DNA from: Calothrix anomala FACHB-343
Lineage (GTDB): Bacteria > Cyanobacteriota > Cyanobacteriia > Cyanobacteriales > Nostocaceae
NCBI RefSeq assembly: GCF_014696435.1
Contig: NZ_JACJQG010000014.1
Coordinates: 62,001 to 126,000 of the forward strand
Direction of reading: 5' to 3'
DNA: 64,000 nucleotides
In this document: in pieces, positions 26,678-34,413 of the stretch
Layout of the letters: each line of letters starts with the position of its first letter
How positions within the stretch are numbered: position 1 is the first letter of the stretch
Program-made: the position numbers and the translations under genes
Notes under the pieces: model-generated
What the model saw: the letters and a program-made list of their open reading frames with translations, nothing else
The model's database searches: none
Told to the model about the DNA's origin: nothing

Positions 26678-27658
26678 CTATGTTGTTGGGGTAATTAAAA
26701 ACACCAGGGGCTGTTGTTCAATTTCTGGGAAATCCACTTCTAAGGTATAAGTTTGATTGAATTGCTGGCAGTGTAATTCTACACTCAGGTTGCCTGAATT
26801 AGCCGATTGACCAACTGCTCTGGTACCTTGTCCTTTGAGGGTGAACACTCCTTGGGTGGGTAACTTACCTGCGACGCGGAGCTTGCCTGTTTGTCCCTGA
26901 GACTGATACTCTACTTTGAGTTGCAGCACACCTGCACTAGTCAGCCATTCTCTTTCCACCACTGGATTAGCCAGGGAAACTGGTATTGTCAAATTATCTA
27001 ACAGTTGTTTAGCTGCTATTAGGGATAACGCCATTTGTTGACGTTGTTTTAAATTGGCATAATCGCTCTGAAGATCGGGCATAGTCTCCAAGGTTTCGGG
27101 AGAGCGAACATTGCTTCTCAGCACCAATCCAGCTATGTCATTTAAAGCTTGACCCTCGTTAGGGAATAAGTCCTCTACTACTTGGACTAATTTGGCTCCC
27201 AAGGGCAAGGAAGATGTCAACAAAACTTGACACTTTTCCAGCAATTGACGGAAAATGCTTTCCGGCAGAGCGATTGGTAAATTCAATTTAGACTGTTGCG
27301 CCACCCATCCCCAGGCGGGAACTAATACTAGCGATTGCTCGTCGGCGTAATCGGGATAGTCTAGTAATTGGGTTTCCCAAGGAAATAAAGGCGGCTGATT
27401 CTGAATTTGGAGTTGTAAACGACGTTTGAGGACAGCTTGAAAACGTTCTTGCACAGTAGGAATTTCTCCCAGTTGAAAGGTTTGGGGTTTTACTCCCGAC
27501 TCTAGCTCACCACTAGTTGAGGTGGTAGCTTGTTTGAGAGGGTTGTCTACCCCGTCAATTTCCTGACGATCTACCGAGGACGACTCAAAGGTGGTGGCAG
27601 TATCTGCCAACACCCAAGATAGTAATTGGTGATGAAAGGATTCTGAGTCACTATTCAT
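26678..27658 (-). CDS. patU: Heterocyst pattern protein PatU (PatU5-PatU3 as one frame)
   Basis: About 326 aa from ATG 27658 (MNSDSESFHHQLLSWVLADT); a GTG at 27670 would add four residues. The ATG overlaps the hetZ stop by 8 bp (ATGAATAG), indicating translational coupling. The polar N-terminal 110 residues would correspond to PatU5. The rest, from about FPWETQLLDYPDY onward, would correspond to PatU3, with the C-terminal beta-rich segment LKVEYQSQGQTGKLRVAGKL. In Anabaena PCC 7120 these are two separate genes (patU5, patU3) after hetZ that influence heterocyst spacing. Here it appears as one frame. The name rests on position behind hetZ and recalled gene order, not on a diagnostic motif. Confidence 0.75.
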   Translation of the reverse strand: MNSDSESFHHQLLSWVLADTATTFESSSVDRQEIDGVDNPLKQATTSTSGELESGVKPQTFQLGEIPTVQERFQAVLKRRLQLQIQNQPPLFPWETQLLDYPDYADEQSLVLVPAWGWVAQQSKLNLPIALPESIFRQLLEKCQVLLTSSLPLGAKLVQVVEDLFPNEGQALNDIAGLVLRSNVRSPETLETMPDLQSDYANLKQRQQMALSLIAAKQLLDNLTIPVSLANPVVEREWLTSAGVLQLKVEYQSQGQTGKLRVAGKLPTQGVFTLKGQGTRAVGQSANSGNLSVELHCQQFNQTYTLEVDFPEIEQQPLVFLITPTT

Positions 27659-28841
27659 GAGTAGATGCACCCGATCCGGACACTAAAGAGTTACGAATTT
27701 CCCAAGCTTGTTCAAGAATTTTGAACCATCGTTTTTGTAATTGTGCCATAGACAAACCTAAAGTTTTAGCGATTTTTTCATCAGGTTGTCCTTGTTGCTT
27801 TAGATCTAGTAGCGATCGCTGTTTATCGTCTAGTTCTGCTGTATAAGCTTGCCACTGTTGCGGGGTTAAGCCTAAATTCGTCGGTAAGGAAGCTTCCAAC
27901 CATTCATGGACTAGTTCCCAACGATGCAACAAGGCAAACCGAATTAAATGATATTTAAACCTCTGTTGTAAGTAATCCCTCTGACGAGGGGTTAAACCTA
28001 AAATTGACTCAATTTCCTGTGCGGAAAGATCTTGTAAGCGCAGAGTAAAGTAATCAGCACAATCGGTTTGTTGGCGCTGTTCTAAATAATTTAATAATTC
28101 TGTAATCACGACAGAGCGCAAGGTGTCTTCTTCTGGCTCTGGTTCTGCTTGCGTAGCCATTGCCGAACGCAATTGTTGTACGGCTGGCTCTTCCCAAGAA
28201 CCATCAGGTTCGTTAGCACTACCTTCTGCCGCTTGTTCAATATCTACAGTCGTTTCTGGAGGTTGTTGTTGCGAGAAAGTTTGCGCTCGCAGGATAATCA
28301 GCTGCTGCTGACGCCCAGGCAAGGGAATGCGCCGCTTACCATAGCGTTCCGTAAATGCCATATATTCTGCCAATTCCAGCAGAGATTGGGGGCGATAGGC
28401 CATTGGCAGTTGATTTTCCCGACGGAAAGCATTTAAGGCTTCCAAATAAAAACCTTGCAGGAAATCTTCAATGATCGTCAACCGCCCTTGATAACTCAAT
28501 TGCCTCTGGGGAGGATTGATATAACGGTAGATAATCGCGCTTAAGGTGCTATGTAGTTCTACCCTACCCCGATTGGAACCCAGCTGATAATATCTCAAAC
28601 ACTGCTGTAGCCGATGTTTGGCTAAAGTCATGGCTGAGTTTTCCACAGAACCGGATGCTTGGATGCGTTTGCTTTCTTGGCAAATCCGGTAGACTTCGGC
28701 AGCAATACGTGTTGCCACATCGTGGCAATTTTGTTCCGAAGCTTTGGTTGATTGCTGAAGCTCCTTAAATAGGAGTTGAAATATCACCTCCACGCCGATA
28801 GAATTCTCTCCCTGAATAGTTGCGGTTGCGGCTGAATTCAT
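27651..28841 (-). CDS. hetZ: Heterocyst differentiation protein HetZ
   Basis: 396 aa, close to the about 400 aa of Anabaena HetZ, a DNA-binding protein needed early in heterocyst differentiation and acting with HetR and HetP. An all-helical N-terminal domain spans about residues 15-165 (VEVIFQLLFKELQQ, IIEDFLQGFYLEALNAFRRE). An acidic linker lies at about 195-235. The C-terminal part contains two helix-turn-helix-like stretches (LSAQEIESILGLTPRQRDYL and QPDEKIAKTLGLSMAQLQKR) resembling sigma region 4. Assignment is supported by context: patU overlaps its end, and sds, murI and two amiC genes lie upstream in the order known around hetZ. A perfect ATCCTG-CATT-CAGGAT palindrome lies upstream (28939-28954). 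Confidence 0.82.
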   Translation of the reverse strand: MNSAATATIQGENSIGVEVIFQLLFKELQQSTKASEQNCHDVATRIAAEVYRICQESKRIQASGSVENSAMTLAKHRLQQCLRYYQLGSNRGRVELHSTLSAIIYRYINPPQRQLSYQGRLTIIEDFLQGFYLEALNAFRRENQLPMAYRPQSLLELAEYMAFTERYGKRRIPLPGRQQQLIILRAQTFSQQQPPETTVDIEQAAEGSANEPDGSWEEPAVQQLRSAMATQAEPEPEEDTLRSVVITELLNYLEQRQQTDCADYFTLRLQDLSAQEIESILGLTPRQRDYLQQRFKYHLIRFALLHRWELVHEWLEASLPTNLGLTPQQWQAYTAELDDKQRSLLDLKQQGQPDEKIAKTLGLSMAQLQKRWFKILEQAWEIRNSLVSGSGASTHE

Positions 28842-29046
28842 AGTCTCTGTTTTTAAAAGACCCTAACATACTTAAACACAACCTGTACGACCGTGGGTGT
28901 TGGCTGGATGAATTTTGCGTATAAGCTAAACGCATACGATCCTGCATTCAGGATGTGGACTATGTTTATTATTCCCATTTTGAGTGGGATTATTCACACT
29001 TGGTTTTGATGTTATAGCCATTACCCAGGAGCCGTGGACAAGTTAT

Positions 29047-29520
29047 ATGGATATAGACGCACAAATTCAATTGTTGATTGATAATGCACCCCAAGATGTT
29101 ATGACACCACAAATTGTGGCAGCAATTGCCCCTGTTTTGCAGGCGATCGCTCATCAGTTACGTCACCCTCAGTATTATATTCTCCAAAGTTTGGATTCAG
29201 AGTGGGTTTTAACTACATTGAGCAATCGAGCAAACCGTAAATTAGCAAAGCGGGTGGTTTACGCTTTTCCTAGCTTACAGGATGCCACAGCTACCGCTAA
29301 TGCTGGAATTGAGGCGCAGATAACAGCAATTGCTATTCCTGTGACTCATATTTTGTTCCAACTAATGGCATTAGAACCAGTAGACAGTATAGTTTTTTTT
29401 GAGACTCCTGGCACAACTAAAAATGCCGTCGAGGTGTCACGCGCTGACTTACAAAAGCAAATTCAGAAACATTTACAAAAAAAGCGATCGCCAAATCAAC
29501 TTCCCCCTGACATTGCGTAA
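29047..29520 (+). CDS. Conserved hypothetical protein divergent from hetZ
   Basis: About 157 aa from ATG 29047 (MDIDAQIQLLIDNAPQDVMT); a GTG at 28984 would add 21 residues but overlaps a palindromic promoter-like region, so I prefer the ATG. It is helical and soluble, with no signal or membrane segment apart from a moderately hydrophobic stretch near ITAIAIPVTHILFQLMALEP. The C-terminus is basic (LQKQIQKHLQKKRSPN). The family is not recognised beyond general similarity to cyanobacterial conserved proteins. It is transcribed divergently from hetZ across about 200 bp, so shared regulation is possible. It ends in a GGGCATT heptad array. Confidence 0.75.
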   Translation: MDIDAQIQLLIDNAPQDVMTPQIVAAIAPVLQAIAHQLRHPQYYILQSLDSEWVLTTLSNRANRKLAKRVVYAFPSLQDATATANAGIEAQITAIAIPVTHILFQLMALEPVDSIVFFETPGTTKNAVEVSRADLQKQIQKHLQKKRSPNQLPPDIA

Positions 29521-29521
29521 T

Positions 29522-29648
29522 GGGGCATTGGGCATGGGGCATTGGGTATGGGGCATTGGGCATTGGGTATGGGGCATTGGGCATTGGGCAAAAGTCAAAT
29601 ATAATTCTTAATTCTTAATTTTGAATTTTGAATTTTGAATTTTGAATT
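29522..29648. repeat. GGGCATT and TTTTGAA heptad arrays
   Basis: Positions 29522-29590 contain nine GGGCATT/GGGTATG-type units. Positions 29619-29648 contain four TTTTGAA units. They lie between convergent genes. Confidence 0.9.
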
Positions 29649-29671
29649 GTTTGTTCCCTAGCCCCTAGTCC

Positions 29672-30643
29672 CTAATACAGCCGACTTAAAACATAGTCAG
29701 CCATGTTAATTAAGGCTTGACGCGGTTCTGAGTGGGGGAGAACGGTCATATGCTCTGTTGCTAGTTTGGCATGGTGGGCGGCTAATTCTCGCGCCTTTTG
29801 GATGCCTTGACTTTCTTGAATTAATAAAAGTGCTTGTTCTAAATCGCCTTCTTGGGCAAATTCCCGTTCAATCAGCACTTCTAAATATGGTTTTTCCTTT
29901 AAGGCAAATAAAACTGGGGCGGTGAGATTACCACTTTTCAAGTCAGATCCGGCTGGTTTACCCAATGTATCTGTAGAACTAGTGAAATCTAAAATATCAT
30001 CGACAATCTGGAATGCTAAACCCAGATTGCGTCCATAGTTATACAAATGCTGGGCATCTTCTGGGGAGACTTCGCTCAGTAACCCAGCTGCTTTAGAACT
30101 ATTGGCGATTAATGAGGCAGTTTTGTAATAGCTTTTGTTGAGATAAGTCTCAATGGAAGTATTCGCATCAAAGCGATTTAGTCCCTGCTGGATTTCTCCG
30201 GCAGCCAAATCCATAATTACTTCAGAGAGTAATTTTACCACTTCCAAGTTGTCCAAGTTTGCCAAATACCAAGAAGATTGAGCAAACAGAAAATCTCCGG
30301 CTAATACGGCAATTCGGTTACCAAACAAGCTATGAACGGTTGGCACGCCGCGACGCATCTGAGATTCGTCCACTACATCGTCATGCACCAAGCTGGCGGT
30401 GTGGATCATTTCTGTAATCTCCGCTAACCTTCGGTGACGCGGGGTAATGTCTTGTTCTAGCATAGTGGCTCGCGCTATCAGCAGAACGATCGCTGGTCTA
30501 ATACGCTTTCCCCCAGCTCCAAATAAATGTTCGGCTGCTGCATAAAGTATGGGGTGGCGATTTCCAACTAGCTGTTTGAGATTATCTGCTAGTATTCGCA
30601 GGTCTGCTTCCACAGGGGTAAACAGGGAGGTGGCTGGGGTCAT
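29672..30643 (-). CDS. sds: Solanesyl (polyprenyl) diphosphate synthase
   Basis: 323 aa, trans-prenyltransferase that builds the C45-type side chain of plastoquinone from IPP and an allylic primer. The first Asp-rich motif HDDVVDE lies at residues 87-93, and the second, QIVDDILDF, at about 214-222. Other features are GGKRIRP at 44-50 and the FQIVDD region. The length and the MTPATSLFTPVEADL start match cyanobacterial Sds. It lies on the same strand as murI and hetZ; on the upstream side is a 1.1-kb stretch without an accepted gene. Start ATG at 30643. Confidence 0.92.
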   Translation of the reverse strand: MTPATSLFTPVEADLRILADNLKQLVGNRHPILYAAAEHLFGAGGKRIRPAIVLLIARATMLEQDITPRHRRLAEITEMIHTASLVHDDVVDESQMRRGVPTVHSLFGNRIAVLAGDFLFAQSSWYLANLDNLEVVKLLSEVIMDLAAGEIQQGLNRFDANTSIETYLNKSYYKTASLIANSSKAAGLLSEVSPEDAQHLYNYGRNLGLAFQIVDDILDFTSSTDTLGKPAGSDLKSGNLTAPVLFALKEKPYLEVLIEREFAQEGDLEQALLLIQESQGIQKARELAAHHAKLATEHMTVLPHSEPRQALINMADYVLSRLY

Positions 30644-31769
30644 GGATGGGCGGACTCTGGCTTAGATTAAGAAAGTTTACATATCCTATACTCATTTTAA
30701 GATAACCCAGGTTCAGCGCAACGTCTCAATCGGGGAATCCCTCAATCTCTCAAGCCCATACCTCAAGGCTTGAGGCTTTTCCAGAGATTTTGACAAAAAT
30801 GATATTTTTTATGTCATACTTGATTAACTATTTTTATAATTAAAATGTATTGTAAGCTACTGAAAATAATCTAATTATTTAAATTAAAATTGTTTAAGTA
30901 TTTTTACTCATAAAGTTGTATTTGCTAGCTCATTGGCATTCATTTGCTGACTCTAGTTAACAATTATCAGGGAAAATACTTAGGTAATGATAATTAAGTA
31001 TATTAAATGTATTGTTTGTAGCCAGCTATGAATCTTTAGTTTCATTGAGTTCTTAGCTTTGGAGAAAGGTTTTAGCTACAAAATATCAATTTCCATAAAC
31101 TATACTATGTAACTTTTGTCACCATAAAAGTTATGTATAATTTTTAGTCATTTAACAGATTAATTACTAAGTATTTATCTCAGGGTGACTAATTTTTGCG
31201 AGTTCAGTTAAGTCCTTGAGAAAATTTCAAATTTAGCTGCGAAGATGGCTTAAAAGTCAGGAACCTTGTGTTACGCTAAGATCTAGGGATTTTAAATTTT
31301 TCAGATATTCACCCGCCAAAGTTAAATTGCCGATAGGTAATTTAGCATACAGCAGTTGTGAGTCAATACATAGTCGCGGTGAAATCTAGGAAGTAATTCC
31401 TGAATTTATACTGGCGACCTGCGAAACTTTTTGGTAAGAGCTAGGCGCTACCCTTCGGGGAAATGCTCGTTTTGTCTTGACATTGAGCGTTGGCGTTGCT
31501 TTTCTAAATTGTGTATTCGCAGCCAAACGCGGACTAGGTAGAATGCTGAGGAGCGCAGCAAGGGATTGCTATTTGGCAATTTAGCTTGCTCTGAAATGTA
31601 TAGTCTGCGCCAATAATTTCCATAATAAATCCGTTAGCCGTCGAGCGTTGTCACTCTACGGCGTAGTCTAGCATAGCAAATCACAGCCAACAACAATTAG
31701 CTTGTTTGGCAAAGATTTTGCTGAGGTTATGAAATTGCATATTCGTTAGATAAAGGTGCTGGTAGAACA
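30644..31769. other. Long intergenic region upstream of sds
   Basis: 1.1 kb, AT-rich in 30800-31300 (mostly A/T runs) and more GC-rich after 31380. Near the sds side is the perfect palindrome CCTCAAG-G-CTTGAGG (30761-30775). No frame with coding character was found on either strand. A stretch at 31431-31560 (GGCGCTACCCTTCGGGGAAA and GCTGAGGAGCGCAGCAAGG) has dispersed-repeat character. A non-coding RNA or long 5' leader cannot be excluded. Confidence 0.4.
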
Positions 31770-31967
31770 ATGATGTACGGAAACATGCCTATGATGATTT
31801 TTATGTTAGCTGCTGGATATTTGTTCACTGTCTACCTACTGTTAGCATTAGCAAAGCGTACAGGTAAAAATACTGAGACTACAAATATTTCTTTTTCCCA
31901 TAAAGGAAAACACGAACAAGAGCTATCAGTAGCACCAAAGGTGAGTGAGGCTGTTAATAGTCAATAG
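31770..31967 (+). CDS. Small single-span membrane protein
   Basis: 65 aa, unrecognised. The N-terminal hydrophobic helix spans about residues 6-28 (MPMMIFMLAAGYLFTVYLLL), followed by AKRTGK and a polar, Ser/Glu-rich tail. There are two adjacent starts, ATG 31770 and 31773. It converges on murI with a 15-bp hairpin between the two. Its position between murI and sds and the clear membrane helix make it a credible gene. Confidence 0.55.
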   Translation: MMYGNMPMMIFMLAAGYLFTVYLLLALAKRTGKNTETTNISFSHKGKHEQELSVAPKVSEAVNSQ

Positions 31968-31990
31968 TCAATGATGAATATTCAATACGC

Positions 31991-32029
31991 AAGAGTCAAC
32001 AGTCAAGACTTAACTGACTGTTGACTCTT
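31991..32029. terminator. Bidirectional hairpin between convergent genes
   Basis: Perfect 15-bp stem (AAGAGTCAACAGTCA, 31991-32005, with 32015-32029), 9-nt loop. It is made of inverted AGTCAAC/GTTGACT heptads and lies between the small membrane gene and murI, which converge. It can serve as terminator in both directions. Confidence 0.7.
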
Positions 32030-32060
32030 GATTTATGGTTGGTTATCCCAAAAAGTCTTG

Positions 32061-32924
32061 TTATAGATGGGAGACTTTAGCGTCGGTGAAGCAAACTTCT
32101 TCCACAAGGGGAGTATAGCCTAACCACTGCAATCCTGATTGAGCAAACTGCTGACCGCAACCGCTAACAGCAAAGCGAGTGGGTAATGGCGGATGGGTAT
32201 TTCTTAAACCGAGAATGTCTAAATCTTGGGCGCAAGCAGCGACTACATTCACCGCCGGATCGACGAGTTTAACATGAGCCGGGAGAAGCGATCGCAGTAC
32301 AGGTGCTAGGTGGGGATAATGGGTACAGCCGTAAACTAATGTATCGATTTGCTGCTGGAGTAACGGCTCTAGGTAAGAGCGTGCTACTTCCATAGTATAG
32401 GGGTCATGAATCCGGTTTTGTTCAATTAAAGGCACAAATTCGGGACAACCTACCTGCCAAACTTGAACATGAGGATCGATTTCCAGTATGGCTTGCTTAT
32501 AGGCATTACTCTTAGCTGTGGCTGGAGTAGCAATCACCCCAATCCGCTTACCTTGTTCTACCGCCGCTTTTGCACCGGGGAGAATCACACCCAGAATGGG
32601 TAAGTCAAATTCCTCGCGAACGATATCTAAGGCTAAAGCAGAACTAGTATTACAAGCCATAATCACCATTTTGACCTGTTGCTGTTGCATCCAGGTCAAA
32701 ATTTCGCGGACATACTGTAAAATTTCTGCTTGAGAACGAATGCCATAGGGCAATCGAGCAGTATCGCCAAAATAAATAACAGATTCGTTAGGAAGTTGCC
32801 GATAAAATTGTCTTAATACTGTCAAACCACCAACGCCGCTATCAAAGATACCGATAGGCGCGCGTTGGGGTTCTTGTCCAGAAAAATTATTCAGATTACC
32901 TTCAAAAATGGAAGATGAATACAC
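32061..32924 (-). CDS. murI: Glutamate racemase MurI
   Basis: Converts L-glutamate to D-glutamate for peptidoglycan. About 287 aa from GTG 32924 (VYSSSIFEGNLNNF). The catalytic cysteines lie in MACNTSSA and YGCTHYPH; the substrate loop is IGIFDSGVGGLTVLRQ, with FGDTARLPYG. An upstream extension to GTG 32981 gives 306 aa, but these 19 extra codons cross into flanking sequence just past the right end of a tnpB element and look non-native. From memory, cyanobacterial MurI begins at the YSSSIFEGNL block. The nearest native promoter has been displaced by the insertion. The gene belongs to the amiC1-amiC2-murI-sds-hetZ order. Confidence 0.9.
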   Translation of the reverse strand: MYSSSIFEGNLNNFSGQEPQRAPIGIFDSGVGGLTVLRQFYRQLPNESVIYFGDTARLPYGIRSQAEILQYVREILTWMQQQQVKMVIMACNTSSALALDIVREEFDLPILGVILPGAKAAVEQGKRIGVIATPATAKSNAYKQAILEIDPHVQVWQVGCPEFVPLIEQNRIHDPYTMEVARSYLEPLLQQQIDTLVYGCTHYPHLAPVLRSLLPAHVKLVDPAVNVVAACAQDLDILGLRNTHPPLPTRFAVSGCGQQFAQSGLQWLGYTPLVEEVCFTDAKVSHL

Positions 32925-32974
32925 GGGCAAATATTGGGTTGAGGTTTTTTGAACTAAGATACAGGATTTAGTGG

Positions 32975-34336
32975 TTGACACTCCGCCGCCCTATAAGGGC
33001 GGGGATTCTTGGTTCACAGTTCAATCTTACCTTCGCAGGATTGCTCCAACGAAGCTAGAGGATCAAACTCCCCAAGCTTATAAGCTCCCGTGTGCCCCAC
33101 GGTACTTAGTCCCTTGTGCAAGATATTGATAGCAGCATTAATGTCCCTATCCTCAACAAATCCACAATGATGACAAATATGAGTTCTAGTTGATAGAGAC
33201 TTCTGCACCTTGTCACCACAGTTAGAACAATTTTGGCTACTATTATGGGGAGCAACAGCAATGGTTATCTTCCCGTATTTATAACCAAAATAATCTAGCC
33301 AAGAGCGAAACTTTGACCATCCTGCATCACTTATCGACTTAGCCAGATGTCGATTTTTCACCATGCCTTTAACATTTAAATCTTCATAGGCTACTAAGTC
33401 GTTAGACTTGATTAAGCGGAGTGCCACTCTCTTGACAAACTCTTCTCGCTGCCTACTTACCCTTAAATGTTTACGGGCATATCGCTGCCTAGCTTTGTGA
33501 TAATTCTGAGACTGCCTGCCCTGAGCGGAGTCGAAGGGTAGATTGCCTTTTTTGTATTTCTTAGAGCTTCTCCGATTGAGACGGCTTAACTGTTTTTCTC
33601 CTTGGCGGTAAAACTGCGGGTTGGGTTCAGTGTTGCCTTGGCTATCTGCCAGGAAATACTTGATACCCACATCAATACCCACTGCTTTTTGACTGGGAGT
33701 TATTGGCTTAACAGTATCCCTGGGGTCTAATTGCACCGAGAATTGCACATAATACCCATCGGCACGGCGTACAATCCTGACTCGCTTGATTTGCTCTAGT
33801 TGATAAAAGTTTAAGTCTCTAGTCCCTATCAGCTTCAGAGTTCCTATTCTTTTTTTATCCGTGAAAGTAATATGCTTCCTATTTTCTGACAGTTTCCATC
33901 CAGAGACTTTATATTCAACAGAGCGAGTATTTTTCTTGAACTTGGGATACCCCTTTTTGCCTGGAATTTGCTTCTTGCAGTTATCGTAAAAGCGGTTAAC
34001 TGCTTTTAAAACTCGCTCAACAGCAGTTTGACAAGCATGAGAGTTTAAGTCCTCCACAAACTTAAATTCCTTCCTTAACAACGTGTTATATCTAAACATT
34101 TCTGTCTTCCCAACACCACGATTATCCATCCAATAACGCAGCACTTTATTTCGGATAAACTGAGATGTCCTAATTGCTTCATCAATAGCGGTTGTTTGTT
34201 GTAGCTTTGGATTGACTTTAAACTCGTAGATAAACACGTTTGATACTGGAATAGTTGGTATCAAATACTATAATAACATCAAGCAGTCCTAGATGGTTAC
34301 TGAGCCTGTCGAAGTCAGGACGGGGCTTGTATCCCA
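32975..34336 (-). mobile_element. IS200/IS605-type element carrying only tnpB
   Basis: The element contains tnpB and no tnpA (Y1 transposase), so it is a non-autonomous or IS1341-like form. The right end has the perfect hairpin CCGCCCT-TAT-AGGGCGG (32986-33002), then GGAGTGTCAA. A TCAA cleavage site is common for IS608-type ends and suggests a boundary near 32975. The left end is less certain: it contains GGGATACAAGCCCCGTCCTG near 34317-34336, interrupted by a dispersed TTCGACAGGCTCAGTAACC repeat. The insertion separates murI from amiC2. Confidence 0.8.
33014..34264 (-). CDS. tnpB: RNA-guided endonuclease TnpB
   Basis: 416 aa. RuvC-like nuclease that uses an omega-RNA from the element's right end to cut DNA beside a transposon-adjacent motif, aiding retention of the element. 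The RuvC residues look complete: Asp in VGIDVGIKYF (about residue 200), Glu in VAYEDLNVKGM (about 289) and Asp in VEDRDINAAINIL (about 372). The zinc ribbon CSNCG..CHHCG precedes the last. The N-terminal helix-turn-helix-type domain is intact. An in-frame insertion LPFDSAQGRQ at about 243-252 comes from the dispersed TTCGACTCCGCTCAGGGCAG repeat. The start TTG at 34264 is uncertain. Confidence 0.92.
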   Translation of the reverse strand: MIPTIPVSNVFIYEFKVNPKLQQTTAIDEAIRTSQFIRNKVLRYWMDNRGVGKTEMFRYNTLLRKEFKFVEDLNSHACQTAVERVLKAVNRFYDNCKKQIPGKKGYPKFKKNTRSVEYKVSGWKLSENRKHITFTDKKRIGTLKLIGTRDLNFYQLEQIKRVRIVRRADGYYVQFSVQLDPRDTVKPITPSQKAVGIDVGIKYFLADSQGNTEPNPQFYRQGEKQLSRLNRRSSKKYKKGNLPFDSAQGRQSQNYHKARQRYARKHLRVSRQREEFVKRVALRLIKSNDLVAYEDLNVKGMVKNRHLAKSISDAGWSKFRSWLDYFGYKYGKITIAVAPHNSSQNCSNCGDKVQKSLSTRTHICHHCGFVEDRDINAAINILHKGLSTVGHTGAYKLGEFDPLASLEQSCEGKIEL

Positions 34337-34413
34337 TTTTTTTGGTCATTGGTCATTGGTGAGAGAGAATATCCGTAAACCCGCCAATACAGTTATTCTC
34401 TTCTCTCGTCCAG

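Noticed and set aside
28860-28875. GGGTCT half-site upstream of hetZ as a HetR-binding site
   Set aside because: Only one half of a palindrome is present, and I cannot verify the consensus here.
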